64,000 nt of DNA from JBGAWK01 sp044227665 (lineage in GTDB: Bacteria > Bacteroidota > Bacteroidia > Chitinophagales > JADIYW01). A model generated the notes under the pieces. It did no database searches. It worked only from the letters and a program-made list of their open reading frames with translations, and had not been told where the DNA came from. The stretch lies in contig JBGAWK010000003.1 of the NCBI GenBank assembly GCA_044227665.1, positions 1 to 64,000 of the forward strand, in the 5' to 3' direction. The position numbers and the translations under genes were made by a program. Of the stretch, positions 45,448 through 54,352 are shown in pieces. Numbering within the stretch: position 1 is the stretch's first letter; the number at the start of each line of letters is the position of its first letter.

Positions 45448-46079
45448 TGAAAATTATGAATAAATATTATGTATTGTTTCTTCTAATATTCTTTACTCTT
45501 TTATCTTGCGAGAAAGAGACCAAAGATATTTCGAGAGTCACATACTTCCCTGAAATAGAAGTTAAAGGTGAGCAATGGCAGCAGATAGCTGTTGGCGGAA
45601 CTTTTACAGATGCTGGTGCAATTGCTACCGCAGGGGCTACCGAAATTCCTGTAACTACGCAGGGAGAAGTTGATGTTAATACACCAGGTGTCTATACTAT
45701 TGAGTATTCTGCGGTAAATAGCGATGGTTTCTCTGTAAAAAATTATAGATATATTGGTGTTATTGATCCAAGTGTTACTGAGACCGATATCTCAGGGGTG
45801 TATAAGAGAAATGCTGGTGCTTTAGGTTTGTCAACTGTTACTAAGATTTCTGGCAACTTGTATAGAACGAATAATGTGGGTGGTGTTGCCGCTCCTACAG
45901 ATGCTACATCTGTATATTTTTATTATTACAATGTTGGTGAAATTGATGCTCCTTTTCAAGATAATGGATTCAATGAATTTGAATGTATAGATGAATCTAT
46001 CAGCGAAGGCGTTAGTTACTCTTGGGTAGTATTAAATTCAGGGTATGGTACTGCTTTGAGAACATTTGTAAAACAATAA
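45447..46079 (+). CDS. Surface lipoprotein with Ig-like domain, BT_2262-like
   Basis: A 210-residue lipoprotein (lipobox FTLLSC). Residues 30-110 form an Ig-like domain (ATEIPVTTQGEVDVNTPGVYTIEYSAVNSDGFSV), and the C-terminal half is a small beta domain (SGVYKRNAGALGLSTVTKISGNLYR). This matches the accessory lipoproteins that follow SusD genes in Bacteroidota, such as BT_2262 (DUF5011/5012-like). A surface glycan- or peptide-binding role is inferred from position only. Confidence 0.75.
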   Translation: MKIMNKYYVLFLLIFFTLLSCEKETKDISRVTYFPEIEVKGEQWQQIAVGGTFTDAGAIATAGATEIPVTTQGEVDVNTPGVYTIEYSAVNSDGFSVKNYRYIGVIDPSVTETDISGVYKRNAGALGLSTVTKISGNLYRTNNVGGVAAPTDATSVYFYYYNVGEIDAPFQDNGFNEFECIDESISEGVSYSWVVLNSGYGTALRTFVKQ

Positions 46080-46088
46080 ATTATTGAT

Positions 46089-46580
46089 ATGAAGAATATA
46101 TTTTTTAAATTCACACTTTTACTTACTTTGGCAATATTAGTAAGTTGCGATGTAGGTAAAAACCCAGAGGTGGGCGGCACTTCTGTACAAGATATGGCAG
46201 GCGATTGGTATATTGAAACTCTTGATATTGATGGCAATGTGTTATCGCCTTATTTTCAAATATCCACGTATAATTTATCCAGCAATAGTGCAGACTCAAT
46301 TTGGATAGATGATCATGATACTTGGCCATTAAAAATTAAGGCGCCTGTTAAGTATTCTGATTTAGCTTTTTCAGCTTCAGATACTCTTTATGACAACCTT
46401 TATTCTGAAGGTCTTTGGATTAGGATTATTGAAGGCAAAGTCATTAAAGGTGCTGCGAAGTCTTTAGGAGGGAATACTACAGACAGTATTAGAATTGTGT
46501 TTGAAGCTGCTGACGATGAAGGTGTTCAGTATGTTTATCAAGGACACAGAAGAACAGGATTTTTGGAGGATGAGCTTTAG
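46089..46580 (+). CDS. Lipid-binding-type accessory lipoprotein of the SusCD operon
   Basis: A 163-residue lipoprotein (lipobox ILVSC, then DVGKNPEVGGTSVQDMAGDWYIE). The AGDWYIETLD opening and beta-rich remainder fit the lipocalin-like lipid-binding family that occurs beside BT_2262-type proteins. It is the last gene of the SusCD operon; a hairpin terminator follows after 19 bases. Confidence 0.75.
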   Translation: MKNIFFKFTLLLTLAILVSCDVGKNPEVGGTSVQDMAGDWYIETLDIDGNVLSPYFQISTYNLSSNSADSIWIDDHDTWPLKIKAPVKYSDLAFSASDTLYDNLYSEGLWIRIIEGKVIKGAAKSLGGNTTDSIRIVFEAADDEGVQYVYQGHRRTGFLEDEL

Positions 46581-46599
46581 TGGTTTTTCCTTATATTTG

Positions 46600-46630
46600 A
46601 AGGCTGTCCCACAAGGACAGCCTTTTTTAT
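46600..46630 (+). terminator. Rho-independent terminator of the SusCD operon
   Basis: GGCTGTCC (46602-46609) and GGACAGCC (46615-46622) form a perfect 8-bp stem with loop CACAA, extended by A-T pairs and followed by TTTTTTATTTT. Confidence 0.92.
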
Positions 46631-46694
46631 TTTACTTAATTGTTATTTTGATATTTTATCCCTGTTTCATCTTCAAATAACTTTTTATACTATG

Positions 46695-46702
46695 TATATT
46701 TG
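46695..46702 (+). promoter_or_regulatory. -7 box of the ATP synthase operon
   Basis: TATATTTG matches TAnnTTTG and lies 9 bases before the atpB ATG at 46712, so the leader would be only a few bases. No clear -33 TTG. Confidence 0.5.
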
Positions 46703-46711
46703 CACAAAATT

Positions 46712-47752
46712 ATGATGGAGTTGCTTGTAAATATTTTCAAGTCTGTTTTTCTCATTGTGGCTATGAGTTTTAGTTCATTTGTATTGGCAAGTGAGAATAC
46801 TAAAGCTGAAGCAGAATCGCCTGTGGATGCAATAATTCATCACGTACAGGATGCAAATGAATTTCATATAGTTACCCTCGGTCATACTCATTATTATTTT
46901 CCATTGCCTTGTATTCTTTACAATAGGGAAAGTGGCAAACTGGATGTCTTTATGTCCGATAGATTACATGCTGGAGAATTCAATGGCTATGAGATGCATG
47001 AAGGACATATATCAAGACATGATAATGCAGCGTTCTTAGACTTCTCAGTTACAAAGAATGTGTTTTCTATGTTTTTGTCCCTGTTTCTAGCTATGGTTTT
47101 ATTTTCTATAGCTTCTGCTGCATACAAGAAGAGGCCTAATCAAGCACCTAAAGGCGTGCAGAGTTTATTGGAGCCAGTTATTAATTTTATTGTGGATGAT
47201 GTAATTAAGGTGAATATTGGTCCTAAGTATATGAAGTTTGTGCCGTATTTGGTGAGTTTGTTTTTCTTTATTCTTATCAATAACTTGATAGGGCTAATAC
47301 CATTTTTCCCATTTTCATCTAATCTAAGTGGCAATATTGCTTTTACATTTTCATTGGCTTTTATAGCTTTTTTGATGATAAACTTAAATGGCACAAAAGA
47401 TTATTGGGGTCATATATTTGCTATGCCTGGCGTTCCTAAGTGGGTACTAATAATACTTACCCCTGTGGAGATTATGGGTATATTCCTTAAGCCGGCCGTG
47501 TTGATGTTGCGTTTGTTTGGGAACATTACAGGTGGACATATTGCGATATTAAGTGTGGTGAGTCTTATATTCATTTTGGGTGAATATGGCAAGAGTATGG
47601 GGGGGGCGATAGGAGGCACTTTAATTGCTGTTCCTATTGTTCTATTTGTGAATGCAATGGAGCTATTGGTTGCATTTTTACAGGCTTATGTTTTTACATT
47701 GCTTACATCTATATTCATTGGTGTTGCAATAGAAGAACATAGTCATCATTAA
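46712..47752 (+). CDS. atpB: F-type ATP synthase subunit a
   Basis: A 346-residue membrane protein with an N-terminal signal-like segment and long extracytoplasmic stretch, as in other Bacteroidota AtpB. The essential Arg lies in VLMLRLFGNITGGH, and LINNLIGLIPFFPFSSN is a second family motif. It forms the proton half-channels with the c ring. Two ATGs (46712 and 46715) are possible; the upstream frame would start inside the promoter box. Confidence 0.95.
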   Translation: MMELLVNIFKSVFLIVAMSFSSFVLASENTKAEAESPVDAIIHHVQDANEFHIVTLGHTHYYFPLPCILYNRESGKLDVFMSDRLHAGEFNGYEMHEGHISRHDNAAFLDFSVTKNVFSMFLSLFLAMVLFSIASAAYKKRPNQAPKGVQSLLEPVINFIVDDVIKVNIGPKYMKFVPYLVSLFFFILINNLIGLIPFFPFSSNLSGNIAFTFSLAFIAFLMINLNGTKDYWGHIFAMPGVPKWVLIILTPVEIMGIFLKPAVLMLRLFGNITGGHIAILSVVSLIFILGEYGKSMGGAIGGTLIAVPIVLFVNAMELLVAFLQAYVFTLLTSIFIGVAIEEHSHH

Positions 47753-47787
47753 CAGAAAATTTTTTAAATACATATAAAAATTAAATT

Positions 47788-47997
47788 ATGGAAATTACAG
47801 GAATTGCTGCATTGGGTGCTGGTCTTGCTGCCTTAGGTGCTGGCTTAGGTATTGGGTCAATAGGAGGAAAAGCCGTTGAGGCAATCGCTCGCCAACCGGA
47901 AGCTACAAACGAAATTAGAGGAGCTATGATTTTAGCTGCTGCACTTGTAGAGGGTGCTGCTGTTATCGCTATCATCATCTCATTCTTAGTTGCTTAA
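47788..47997 (+). CDS. atpE: F-type ATP synthase subunit c
   Basis: A 69-residue hairpin of two helices with the Gly-rich GAGLGIGSIGGKAVEAIARQPEA first helix and loop, and the ion-binding E55 in AALVEGAAVIAI. The residue after Glu is Gly rather than the Ser/Thr of sodium-coupled rings, so proton coupling is likely. 35 bases after atpB. Confidence 0.96.
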   Translation: MEITGIAALGAGLAALGAGLGIGSIGGKAVEAIARQPEATNEIRGAMILAAALVEGAAVIAIIISFLVA

Positions 47998-48060
47998 TTT
48001 CGTTAACTAATATTAGGGGCAAAGTTATTTATAGCTTTGCCCGTAATTAATTTTATTATT

Positions 48061-48576
48061 ATGATACTATTATTTGATGCTATGAAGCTCATCACGCCAG
48101 ATCCGGGATTGATATTCTGGACTACGGTAGTGTTTTTGATATTTTGGTTTTTTATAGGTAAAAAACTAATAGCAAATATTGTTAAAGCTATCAAGCATAG
48201 AGAAGAGACAATAGAGCAAGCCCTACAATCTGCTGAGCGTGCTAAGTATGAAATGCAACAGTTATCTACGGATAATGCAGCAGCTTTGCGTAAAGCACAG
48301 GAGGAAGCATCTGCAATCTTGAAGGAAGCTCGTGATATTAAAGCTCAAATTGAGAACAATGCTCAGGCGAAAGCCAAAGAGGATGCCTCTAAAATCATTG
48401 CTGAAGCTAAAGCGGAAATAGAAAAGCAAAAGCAATCCGCAATGCTTGAAGTAAAGCAAGAAGTAAGCAAGCTTGCAGTAAGTATAGCAGAGAAAGTACT
48501 TTCCAAAGAGCTAAATACATCCGAAGACCATAAAAATCTCATAGATAGCTATATCAGTAATATAAATAAAAACTAG
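48061..48576 (+). CDS. atpF: F-type ATP synthase subunit b
   Basis: A 171-residue protein with one N-terminal membrane helix (GLIFWTTVVFLIFWFFIGKK) and a long Ala/Lys/Glu coiled coil, the peripheral stalk. The ATG at 48061 is chosen over an upstream TTG; a second ATG at 48082 (MKLITPDPG) is also possible. Confidence 0.94.
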   Translation: MILLFDAMKLITPDPGLIFWTTVVFLIFWFFIGKKLIANIVKAIKHREETIEQALQSAERAKYEMQQLSTDNAAALRKAQEEASAILKEARDIKAQIENNAQAKAKEDASKIIAEAKAEIEKQKQSAMLEVKQEVSKLAVSIAEKVLSKELNTSEDHKNLIDSYISNINKN

Positions 48577-48580
48577 AATA

Positions 48581-49123
48581 ATGTCTGTAGAGAAAATCGC
48601 CAACAGATATGCAAAGTCTTTGTTTGATGATGCAATAGCAACTAATAATCTTAGTACCGCTTATGCTGATATGCAGGGTATTCAGAAATTGTTATCTGAA
48701 AGTAAGGAATTACAGCAGTTTTTCAGTAATCCTATTATAAAAGTTACTCCAAAGCTCGCTGTAATTACAGAAATTTTCGGCAAATCATTGTCAGCCAGGA
48801 CTTTAAGACTTTTGGAGGTGTTAGTACAAAATAAAAGAGAAGCATATCTAAGCAATATTACTGTTGCCTTCGATAATATGTATGACAGACATCATAATGT
48901 TACGAAAGTTACCGTAACTACTGCTGTAGAAATTGACGATACTACACTAAATAATATCAAATCTATTATTTCAAGTAAAACTGGAGCTGCTAATCTTGTA
49001 GTAACACAGAAAGTTGATCCTTCTATTTTGGGCGGTTTTATTGCCCAAGTAAATGATAAGGTGATAGATGCAAGCGTAAGTGCCAGATTAAAGAAAATTT
49101 CAAACGAATTAATTAATAACTAA
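48581..49123 (+). CDS. atpH: F-type ATP synthase subunit delta
   Basis: A 180-residue delta subunit: IANRYAKSLFDDA at the start, LLEVLVQNKREAYL in the middle and the C-terminal DPSILGGFIAQVNDKVIDASVSARLKK. It joins F1 to the b stalk. It begins 4 bases after atpF. Confidence 0.96.
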   Translation: MSVEKIANRYAKSLFDDAIATNNLSTAYADMQGIQKLLSESKELQQFFSNPIIKVTPKLAVITEIFGKSLSARTLRLLEVLVQNKREAYLSNITVAFDNMYDRHHNVTKVTVTTAVEIDDTTLNNIKSIISSKTGAANLVVTQKVDPSILGGFIAQVNDKVIDASVSARLKKISNELINN

Positions 49124-49138
49124 GATAATTTTAATAAA

Positions 49139-50716
49139 ATGGTAGAAGTAAGACCAGATGAAATATCAGCAATATTGCGTCAGCAACTTGCAAATGTAAA
49201 TACAGACACACAACTGGAAGAGGTAGGTACTGTACTGCAAGTAGGTGACGGTATCGCACGTGTGTATGGCTTGACACAAGTTCAGGCAGGGGAATTGGTA
49301 GAATTCAAAAATGGCGTAAAAGCTATAGCCCTTAACCTAGAAGAAGACAATGTGGGTGTCGTACTTATGGGTACTTCCGAAGGTGTAAAAGAAGGAGATA
49401 GTGTAAAGCGTACAGGACAAATCGCCTCCATAAGAGTTGGAGAAGGTATGTTGGGGCGTGTAGTCAATACACTTGGAGAAGCTATAGATGGTAAAGGACC
49501 AATTGCAGGAGAATTGTATTCTATGCCTTTGGAACGTAAAGCACCTGGTGTGATTTATCGCCAGCCTGTGAATGAGCCTTTACAAACGGGTATCAAAGCC
49601 ATAGATGCTATGATTCCAATTGGTAGGGGGCAAAGAGAGTTGATTATCGGAGACAGACAGACAGGAAAAACTGCTATCGCAATAGATACTATCATCAATC
49701 AGAGAGAATTCTATGACAGGGGTGAGCCTGTATTCTGTATATATGTAGCTTGTGGACAGAAAGCTTCTACCGTAGCAAACATTGCTAAGACATTGGAAGA
49801 GAGAGGCGCAATGCCTTATACCGTAATTGTAGCAGCTAATGCCTCTGACCCTGCACCTCAGATATTTTATGCTCCTTTTGCAGGGTGTGCTATAGGCGAA
49901 TATTTTAGAGACTCAGGACGTCCCGCATTGATAGTATATGATGACCTTTCTAAGCAAGCAGTAGCCTATAGAGAAGTTTCCCTATTATTACGTCGTCCCC
50001 CGGGCCGTGAGGCTTATCCAGGTGATGTATTCTACCTACACTCACGCCTATTGGAGCGTGCTGCCAAGGTGATAGCTCGTGATGATATAGCTAAGAACAT
50101 GAACGACCTACCCGATACTCTTCGCGGAATAGTAAAAGGAGGCGGGTCGCTTACAGCGTTACCGATAATAGAAACACAAGCGGGGGATGTATCTGCATAT
50201 ATTCCTACCAATGTCATCTCCATCACGGATGGACAGATATTTTTGGAGTCTAACTTGTTCAACTCTGGTGTTCGTCCCGCTATCAACGTAGGTATTTCGG
50301 TATCTCGTGTGGGAGGTAATGCACAGATAAAATCTATGAAGAAAGTTGCAGGCACACTAAAATTGGATCAGGCTCAATATAGAGAGTTGGAAGCATTTGC
50401 GAAATTTGGTTCTGACTTGGATGCAGCTACTTTGGCAGTGTTGGAGAAAGGAAAGCGTAACGTGGAAGTGCTGAAACAACCGCAATACTCTCCTGTGAGC
50501 GTAGAGAAGCAAGTGGCAATTATATATTTGGGAACTAAAGGATTGTTGAGAAATGTAGCAGTAAACAAAGTAAGACAATTTGAAGATGATTTCCTGAACA
50601 GATTGGAAAATAAATATCCGGAAGTATTGGCAGATTTCAAAAAAGGCAATCTTTCTGATGAATCTTGTGGCAAAGTAGAAGCTTTGGCTAAAGAAATGGA
50701 AGGAAGCTACGCATAA
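49139..50716 (+). CDS. atpA: F-type ATP synthase subunit alpha
   Basis: A 525-residue alpha subunit with Walker A GDRQTGKT, PALIVYDDLSKQAVAYR and LLLRRPPGREAYPGDVFYLHSR, and the C-terminal helical domain. It carries the non-catalytic nucleotide sites of F1. Base composition is slightly richer in G+C than the surrounding genes, as usual for highly expressed genes. Confidence 0.98.
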   Translation: MVEVRPDEISAILRQQLANVNTDTQLEEVGTVLQVGDGIARVYGLTQVQAGELVEFKNGVKAIALNLEEDNVGVVLMGTSEGVKEGDSVKRTGQIASIRVGEGMLGRVVNTLGEAIDGKGPIAGELYSMPLERKAPGVIYRQPVNEPLQTGIKAIDAMIPIGRGQRELIIGDRQTGKTAIAIDTIINQREFYDRGEPVFCIYVACGQKASTVANIAKTLEERGAMPYTVIVAANASDPAPQIFYAPFAGCAIGEYFRDSGRPALIVYDDLSKQAVAYREVSLLLRRPPGREAYPGDVFYLHSRLLERAAKVIARDDIAKNMNDLPDTLRGIVKGGGSLTALPIIETQAGDVSAYIPTNVISITDGQIFLESNLFNSGVRPAINVGISVSRVGGNAQIKSMKKVAGTLKLDQAQYRELEAFAKFGSDLDAATLAVLEKGKRNVEVLKQPQYSPVSVEKQVAIIYLGTKGLLRNVAVNKVRQFEDDFLNRLENKYPEVLADFKKGNLSDESCGKVEALAKEMEGSYA

Positions 50717-50735
50717 CATAATTATATCTTAGAAA

Positions 50736-51620
50736 ATGGCTGGAGGATTAAAAGAGGTACGTCAGAGAATTTCATCTGTTAAGTCAACTATGCAGATTAC
50801 GAAAGCCATGAAAATGGTATCTGCAGCAAAATTGCGTAAAGCCACAGACCGTATTGTTCAAATCAGGCCTTATGCCGACAGACTCAATAATACTTTAGTC
50901 AATATAGTAGGCAATTTAGGAGGTGATATAAATATTTCTTATGCCGCTGAAAGACCAATAAACAAAGTGTTGTTGGTGATAGTATCTTCAGATAAAGGAC
51001 TATGCGGGGGCTTTAATTCCAATGTAGTAAAAGCTGCCAAGCAACTTTTGACAGAAAAATATGCAGACTTGCTTGCTAAAAGACAAGTAGAGTTTTTGTA
51101 TATAGGCAAAAAAGCCGCAGATGCATTCAAGAGTGTAGATACCTATCAAAATAAGGAATTCATGGGACTATTTCATGGACTGACTTTTGAATCTGTATCA
51201 GAAGCAGCTACTTGGGTAATGTTACAATACGAACGCAAAGAATACGATAAAGTAGAAGTAATCTATAACCAATTCAAGAATGCCGGAGTACAATATACTA
51301 TGGTAGAGCAATTCTTGCCTATCAAAGCAAATAGTGGCAAGACCAAAGGTAAAGCGGTGGATTATATATTCTCTCCCGGCAAAGAAGAAATACTGGGAGA
51401 ATTAGTACCCAAGATATTGAAAACACAATTTTTTAGATATACCTTGGATTCTAATGCTTCTGAACATGGTGCTCGTATGACCGCTATGGATAAGGCCACA
51501 GAGAACGCCAACGACTTATTGAAGAACCTTACGATACAATATAATCGTGCTCGTCAGGCTGCTATTACTACAGAGCTTACTGAAATAGTATCGGGCGCAG
51601 CAGCCTTGAGCGAGGGTTAA
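50736..51620 (+). CDS. atpG: F-type ATP synthase subunit gamma
   Basis: A 294-residue central shaft subunit: LKEVRQRISSVKSTMQITKAMKMV at the N-terminus, SSDKGLCGGFNSNV, and the C-terminal NANDLLKNLTIQYNRARQAAITTELTEIVSGA. It closes the operon; atpD and atpC do not follow, the gap to scpB being 76 bases. Confidence 0.97.
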   Translation: MAGGLKEVRQRISSVKSTMQITKAMKMVSAAKLRKATDRIVQIRPYADRLNNTLVNIVGNLGGDINISYAAERPINKVLLVIVSSDKGLCGGFNSNVVKAAKQLLTEKYADLLAKRQVEFLYIGKKAADAFKSVDTYQNKEFMGLFHGLTFESVSEAATWVMLQYERKEYDKVEVIYNQFKNAGVQYTMVEQFLPIKANSGKTKGKAVDYIFSPGKEEILGELVPKILKTQFFRYTLDSNASEHGARMTAMDKATENANDLLKNLTIQYNRARQAAITTELTEIVSGAAALSEG

Positions 51621-51696
51621 TATACGCCGGATTGCAGCTAATTTATTTGGCTCTGAGCGCACTTATCACCTATTTGTATAACTATTTCGTATATTT

Positions 51697-52266
51697 ATGC
51701 CTGTGGCAGAGAATAATCTAAAACTAGAAGTTGAAGCTTTGCTTTTTGCTACAGAAGTTCCCTTATCTGTAGAAGAAATTTTTGGATATTATCAAAAAAC
51801 AGATAATACTTCTTATAATATCGAAGATATACACAATGCAATAGAGACAGTTGTCGCTAAGTATCAATCTGAAGACTATCCCTTTTCTTTAGTACATGCA
51901 GGAGGAGGATATCATTTTCTCACAGATACGGTATATCATACGCTTATAGCAGAATTCTTAAATAGAAATACTATAAAAAGACTGTCAACGGCTGCTATTG
52001 AGACACTATCTATCATAGCCTATAAGCAACCTATCACCAAGGCGGAAATAGAACAGATTCGCGGCGTGAATTGTGAATATACATTACAGAAATTAATGGA
52101 AAGAGAATTAGTGGGCATACAAGGTAGAGCGGAGCAAGTAGGCAAGCCTCTATTGTATGGTACTACACCGAATTTTCTGGACTATTTAGGCATTAATATC
52201 CTTAGTGACCTGCCAAAACTAAAAGACTTTGACCATGCGGAAAGCCAAATCGGAGAAAACATTTAA
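51697..52266 (+). CDS. scpB: Chromosome segregation protein ScpB
   Basis: A 189-residue kleisin-associated protein with two winged helices; LKLEVEALLFATEVPLSVEEI begins the first and RLSTAAIETLSIIAYKQPITKAEIEQIRGVN the second, the most conserved ScpB stretch. It works with ScpA and SMC in chromosome condensation; scpA is not in the window. It overlaps the downstream rluB start by about 32 bases. Confidence 0.95.
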   Translation: MPVAENNLKLEVEALLFATEVPLSVEEIFGYYQKTDNTSYNIEDIHNAIETVVAKYQSEDYPFSLVHAGGGYHFLTDTVYHTLIAEFLNRNTIKRLSTAAIETLSIIAYKQPITKAEIEQIRGVNCEYTLQKLMERELVGIQGRAEQVGKPLLYGTTPNFLDYLGINILSDLPKLKDFDHAESQIGENI

Positions 52267-53083
52267 TACTTTTAATAAGATAAATGCGAATAAAAGTAAA
52301 TCTATAGCCAATAAGAAGGCACTAAAGCCTATAATAACGGTATTGCCTGATGATGCCAGATTGAATAGATATGTAGCTCATAGCGGAATATGTTCTAGGC
52401 GTAAAGCTGACGATCATATAAAAGCGGGGGAAGTCCGTGTAAATAAAGATGTAGTCTATGAACCCGGCTACAGACTACAGAAAGGCGATAAAGTATATTT
52501 CCAAGACAAGCTTTTGGCGGTAGAGAAAAAAGTATATATTTTATTGAATAAGCCTAGAGGGTATATTACTACCACACAGGATGAAAAGGAAAGAAAGACC
52601 GTGATGGATTTAGTAGGAAGAGCTCATGAAAATCTCAGAGTTTATCCTGTAGGCAGATTAGATAGAAATACGACAGGATTATTATTGCTCACCAACGATG
52701 GCGATCTTGCTCAGCAGCTTTCCCACCCTAGCGGCAACATCATAAAAGTATATCAAGCCGAGCTAGACAAGCCCATCACGTATGACCATCTGGATGAAAT
52801 TAGGAAGGGTATCCAACTGGAAGATGGCATTGCCGTAGTAGATGAGATAGACATCACACATCCTCCCGTAGATGCCAGATTTGTAGGTGTTGCCATACAT
52901 ATAGGCAAAAACAGAATAGTGCGCCGCATCTTTGAGCACCTAGGATATGATGTCGTAAAATTGGACAGAGTATCTTATGCGGGACTTACCAAAAAAGATT
53001 TACCTAGAGGGAAATGGCGCTACCTCGACGAGAAAGAAGTCATATTCTTAAAACACCTCAAAGCAGGAACTAGGAAAAAATAA
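52235..53083 (+). CDS. rluB: 23S rRNA pseudouridine synthase, RluB/RsuA family
   Basis: A 282-residue protein with a basic N-terminal extension, an S4 RNA-binding domain (RLNRYVAHSGICSRRKADDHIKAG) and the pseudouridine synthase domain. The catalytic Asp is in GRLDRNTTGLLLLTNDG, and NRIVRRIFEHLGYDVVKLDRV is the second family motif. The scpB-rluB order is also found in Firmicutes, supporting RluB. The ATG at 52235 is preferred to a TTG two codons earlier. Confidence 0.92.
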   Translation: MRKAKSEKTFNTFNKINANKSKSIANKKALKPIITVLPDDARLNRYVAHSGICSRRKADDHIKAGEVRVNKDVVYEPGYRLQKGDKVYFQDKLLAVEKKVYILLNKPRGYITTTQDEKERKTVMDLVGRAHENLRVYPVGRLDRNTTGLLLLTNDGDLAQQLSHPSGNIIKVYQAELDKPITYDHLDEIRKGIQLEDGIAVVDEIDITHPPVDARFVGVAIHIGKNRIVRRIFEHLGYDVVKLDRVSYAGLTKKDLPRGKWRYLDEKEVIFLKHLKAGTRKK

Positions 53084-53086
53084 GTG

Positions 53087-54133
53087 CTATGCGCATTTGT
53101 AGCTCTTCAGTAGATGCATTAATCGTTGATTTTCTTCATGAGTGCCTATAGTGATGCGTATGCAATCATCACAGAGCGGTTCTTTGCTTCTGAGTCGAAC
53201 AATACATTTGTGCTGAATCAAATATTGAAATACATGCTCACAATCTTTGAAGGCTACAAGAATAAAGTTGGCATCTGTAGGGTAGATATGCCTGACTATA
53301 TCCAGTTGTATAAGTGCGTCGTGCAGGTAACGCCTGTTTTTTATTATTGCATCCTTATAAGATTGAACTACCTGAGATTTCTCTAGTGCTTCGAGAGCAG
53401 CATTTTGAGTATAGGCGTTGATATTATATGGAGGCTTTATAGCATTTAGTAATGAGATAATCTCCTTAGAAGCAAAAGCCATCCCCAATCGAAGAGCCGC
53501 CATGCCCCATGCTTTGGAGAATGTCTGCAGTACTACCAGATTGGGATATTTATCTAGTTTCCTTGCCCAAGAATCTTCATCTGAAAAATCTATATATGCT
53601 TCATCAATGACTACTATTCCCTCAAAAGACTTTAAAATAATTCGTATATCTTCGGTATTGATGAGGTTGCCCGTCGGATTATTGGGGGAGCAAATAAAAA
53701 TAATTTTTGTCCTACTGTCAATGGATTGTTGTATGTCTTCTATGTTTAGCTGGAACTTAGGCGTGAGCAATACCCTTTTTATCTCAATATTGTTTAGCGT
53801 CGCTGCTGTCGTGTACATACCATAGGTGGGAGGACAAATGATAATATTATCAGATTTTGGTTCACAGAATGCCCGTATTAGTAAATCTATAGCTTCATCA
53901 CTACCATTACCCAAGAATATATTTCCGTCCTCTATACTTTTTACTGCCGAAAGTTTATGCTTGAGTTTGCGTTGTAAAGGATCGGGATACCTATTGAAGT
54001 CCAATAGTTCATCAAAAGGATTTTCGTTAGCATCCAAAAATATACCCTCATGTCCTTGGTACTCCTCTCGTGCAGATGAATAAGGCTTAAAATTTATAAG
54101 ATGTGGGCGCAATATTTTTTGTAGAACAAACAT
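53087..54133 (-). CDS. hisC: Histidinol-phosphate aminotransferase
   Basis: A 348-residue fold-type I PLP enzyme. The PLP Lys is in QTFSKAWGMAALRLG. GNGSDEAIDLLIRAF, SPNNPTGNL and DEAYIDFS are conserved cofactor-site segments, and RLRSKEPLCDDCIRITIG belongs to the phosphate/substrate site. It is isolated from other his genes. Convergent with rluB, 3 bases apart. A TAACTTTG box (minus strand) lies 4 bases before its ATG. Confidence 0.93.
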   Translation of the reverse strand: MFVLQKILRPHLINFKPYSSAREEYQGHEGIFLDANENPFDELLDFNRYPDPLQRKLKHKLSAVKSIEDGNIFLGNGSDEAIDLLIRAFCEPKSDNIIICPPTYGMYTTAATLNNIEIKRVLLTPKFQLNIEDIQQSIDSRTKIIFICSPNNPTGNLINTEDIRIILKSFEGIVVIDEAYIDFSDEDSWARKLDKYPNLVVLQTFSKAWGMAALRLGMAFASKEIISLLNAIKPPYNINAYTQNAALEALEKSQVVQSYKDAIIKNRRYLHDALIQLDIVRHIYPTDANFILVAFKDCEHVFQYLIQHKCIVRLRSKEPLCDDCIRITIGTHEENQRLMHLLKSYKCA

Positions 54134-54137
54134 TGTT

Positions 54138-54145
54138 CAAAGTTA
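54138..54145 (-). promoter_or_regulatory. -7 box of hisC
   Basis: Minus-strand TAACTTTG ends 4 bases before the hisC ATG, predicting a leaderless transcript. A second match, TAGCTTTG, lies at 54160-54167 and would give a leader of about 20 bases. Confidence 0.45.
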
Positions 54146-54352
54146 TGCATATTCTGATGCAAAGCTATGCCCGTATAAAAATTCATTATCAAGTAAGATA
54201 AATTTAATGCAGCCCATTTGTTAATTTATAAAAATAAATATATTTAAAATAAACTGTTTAATTATTTGATAACAAAATATATTAACATAATAAAGAATAA
54301 ATATTTGTATAATTGTGATGTAAAAATATTTTAAATCATAAAATTTATAAAA

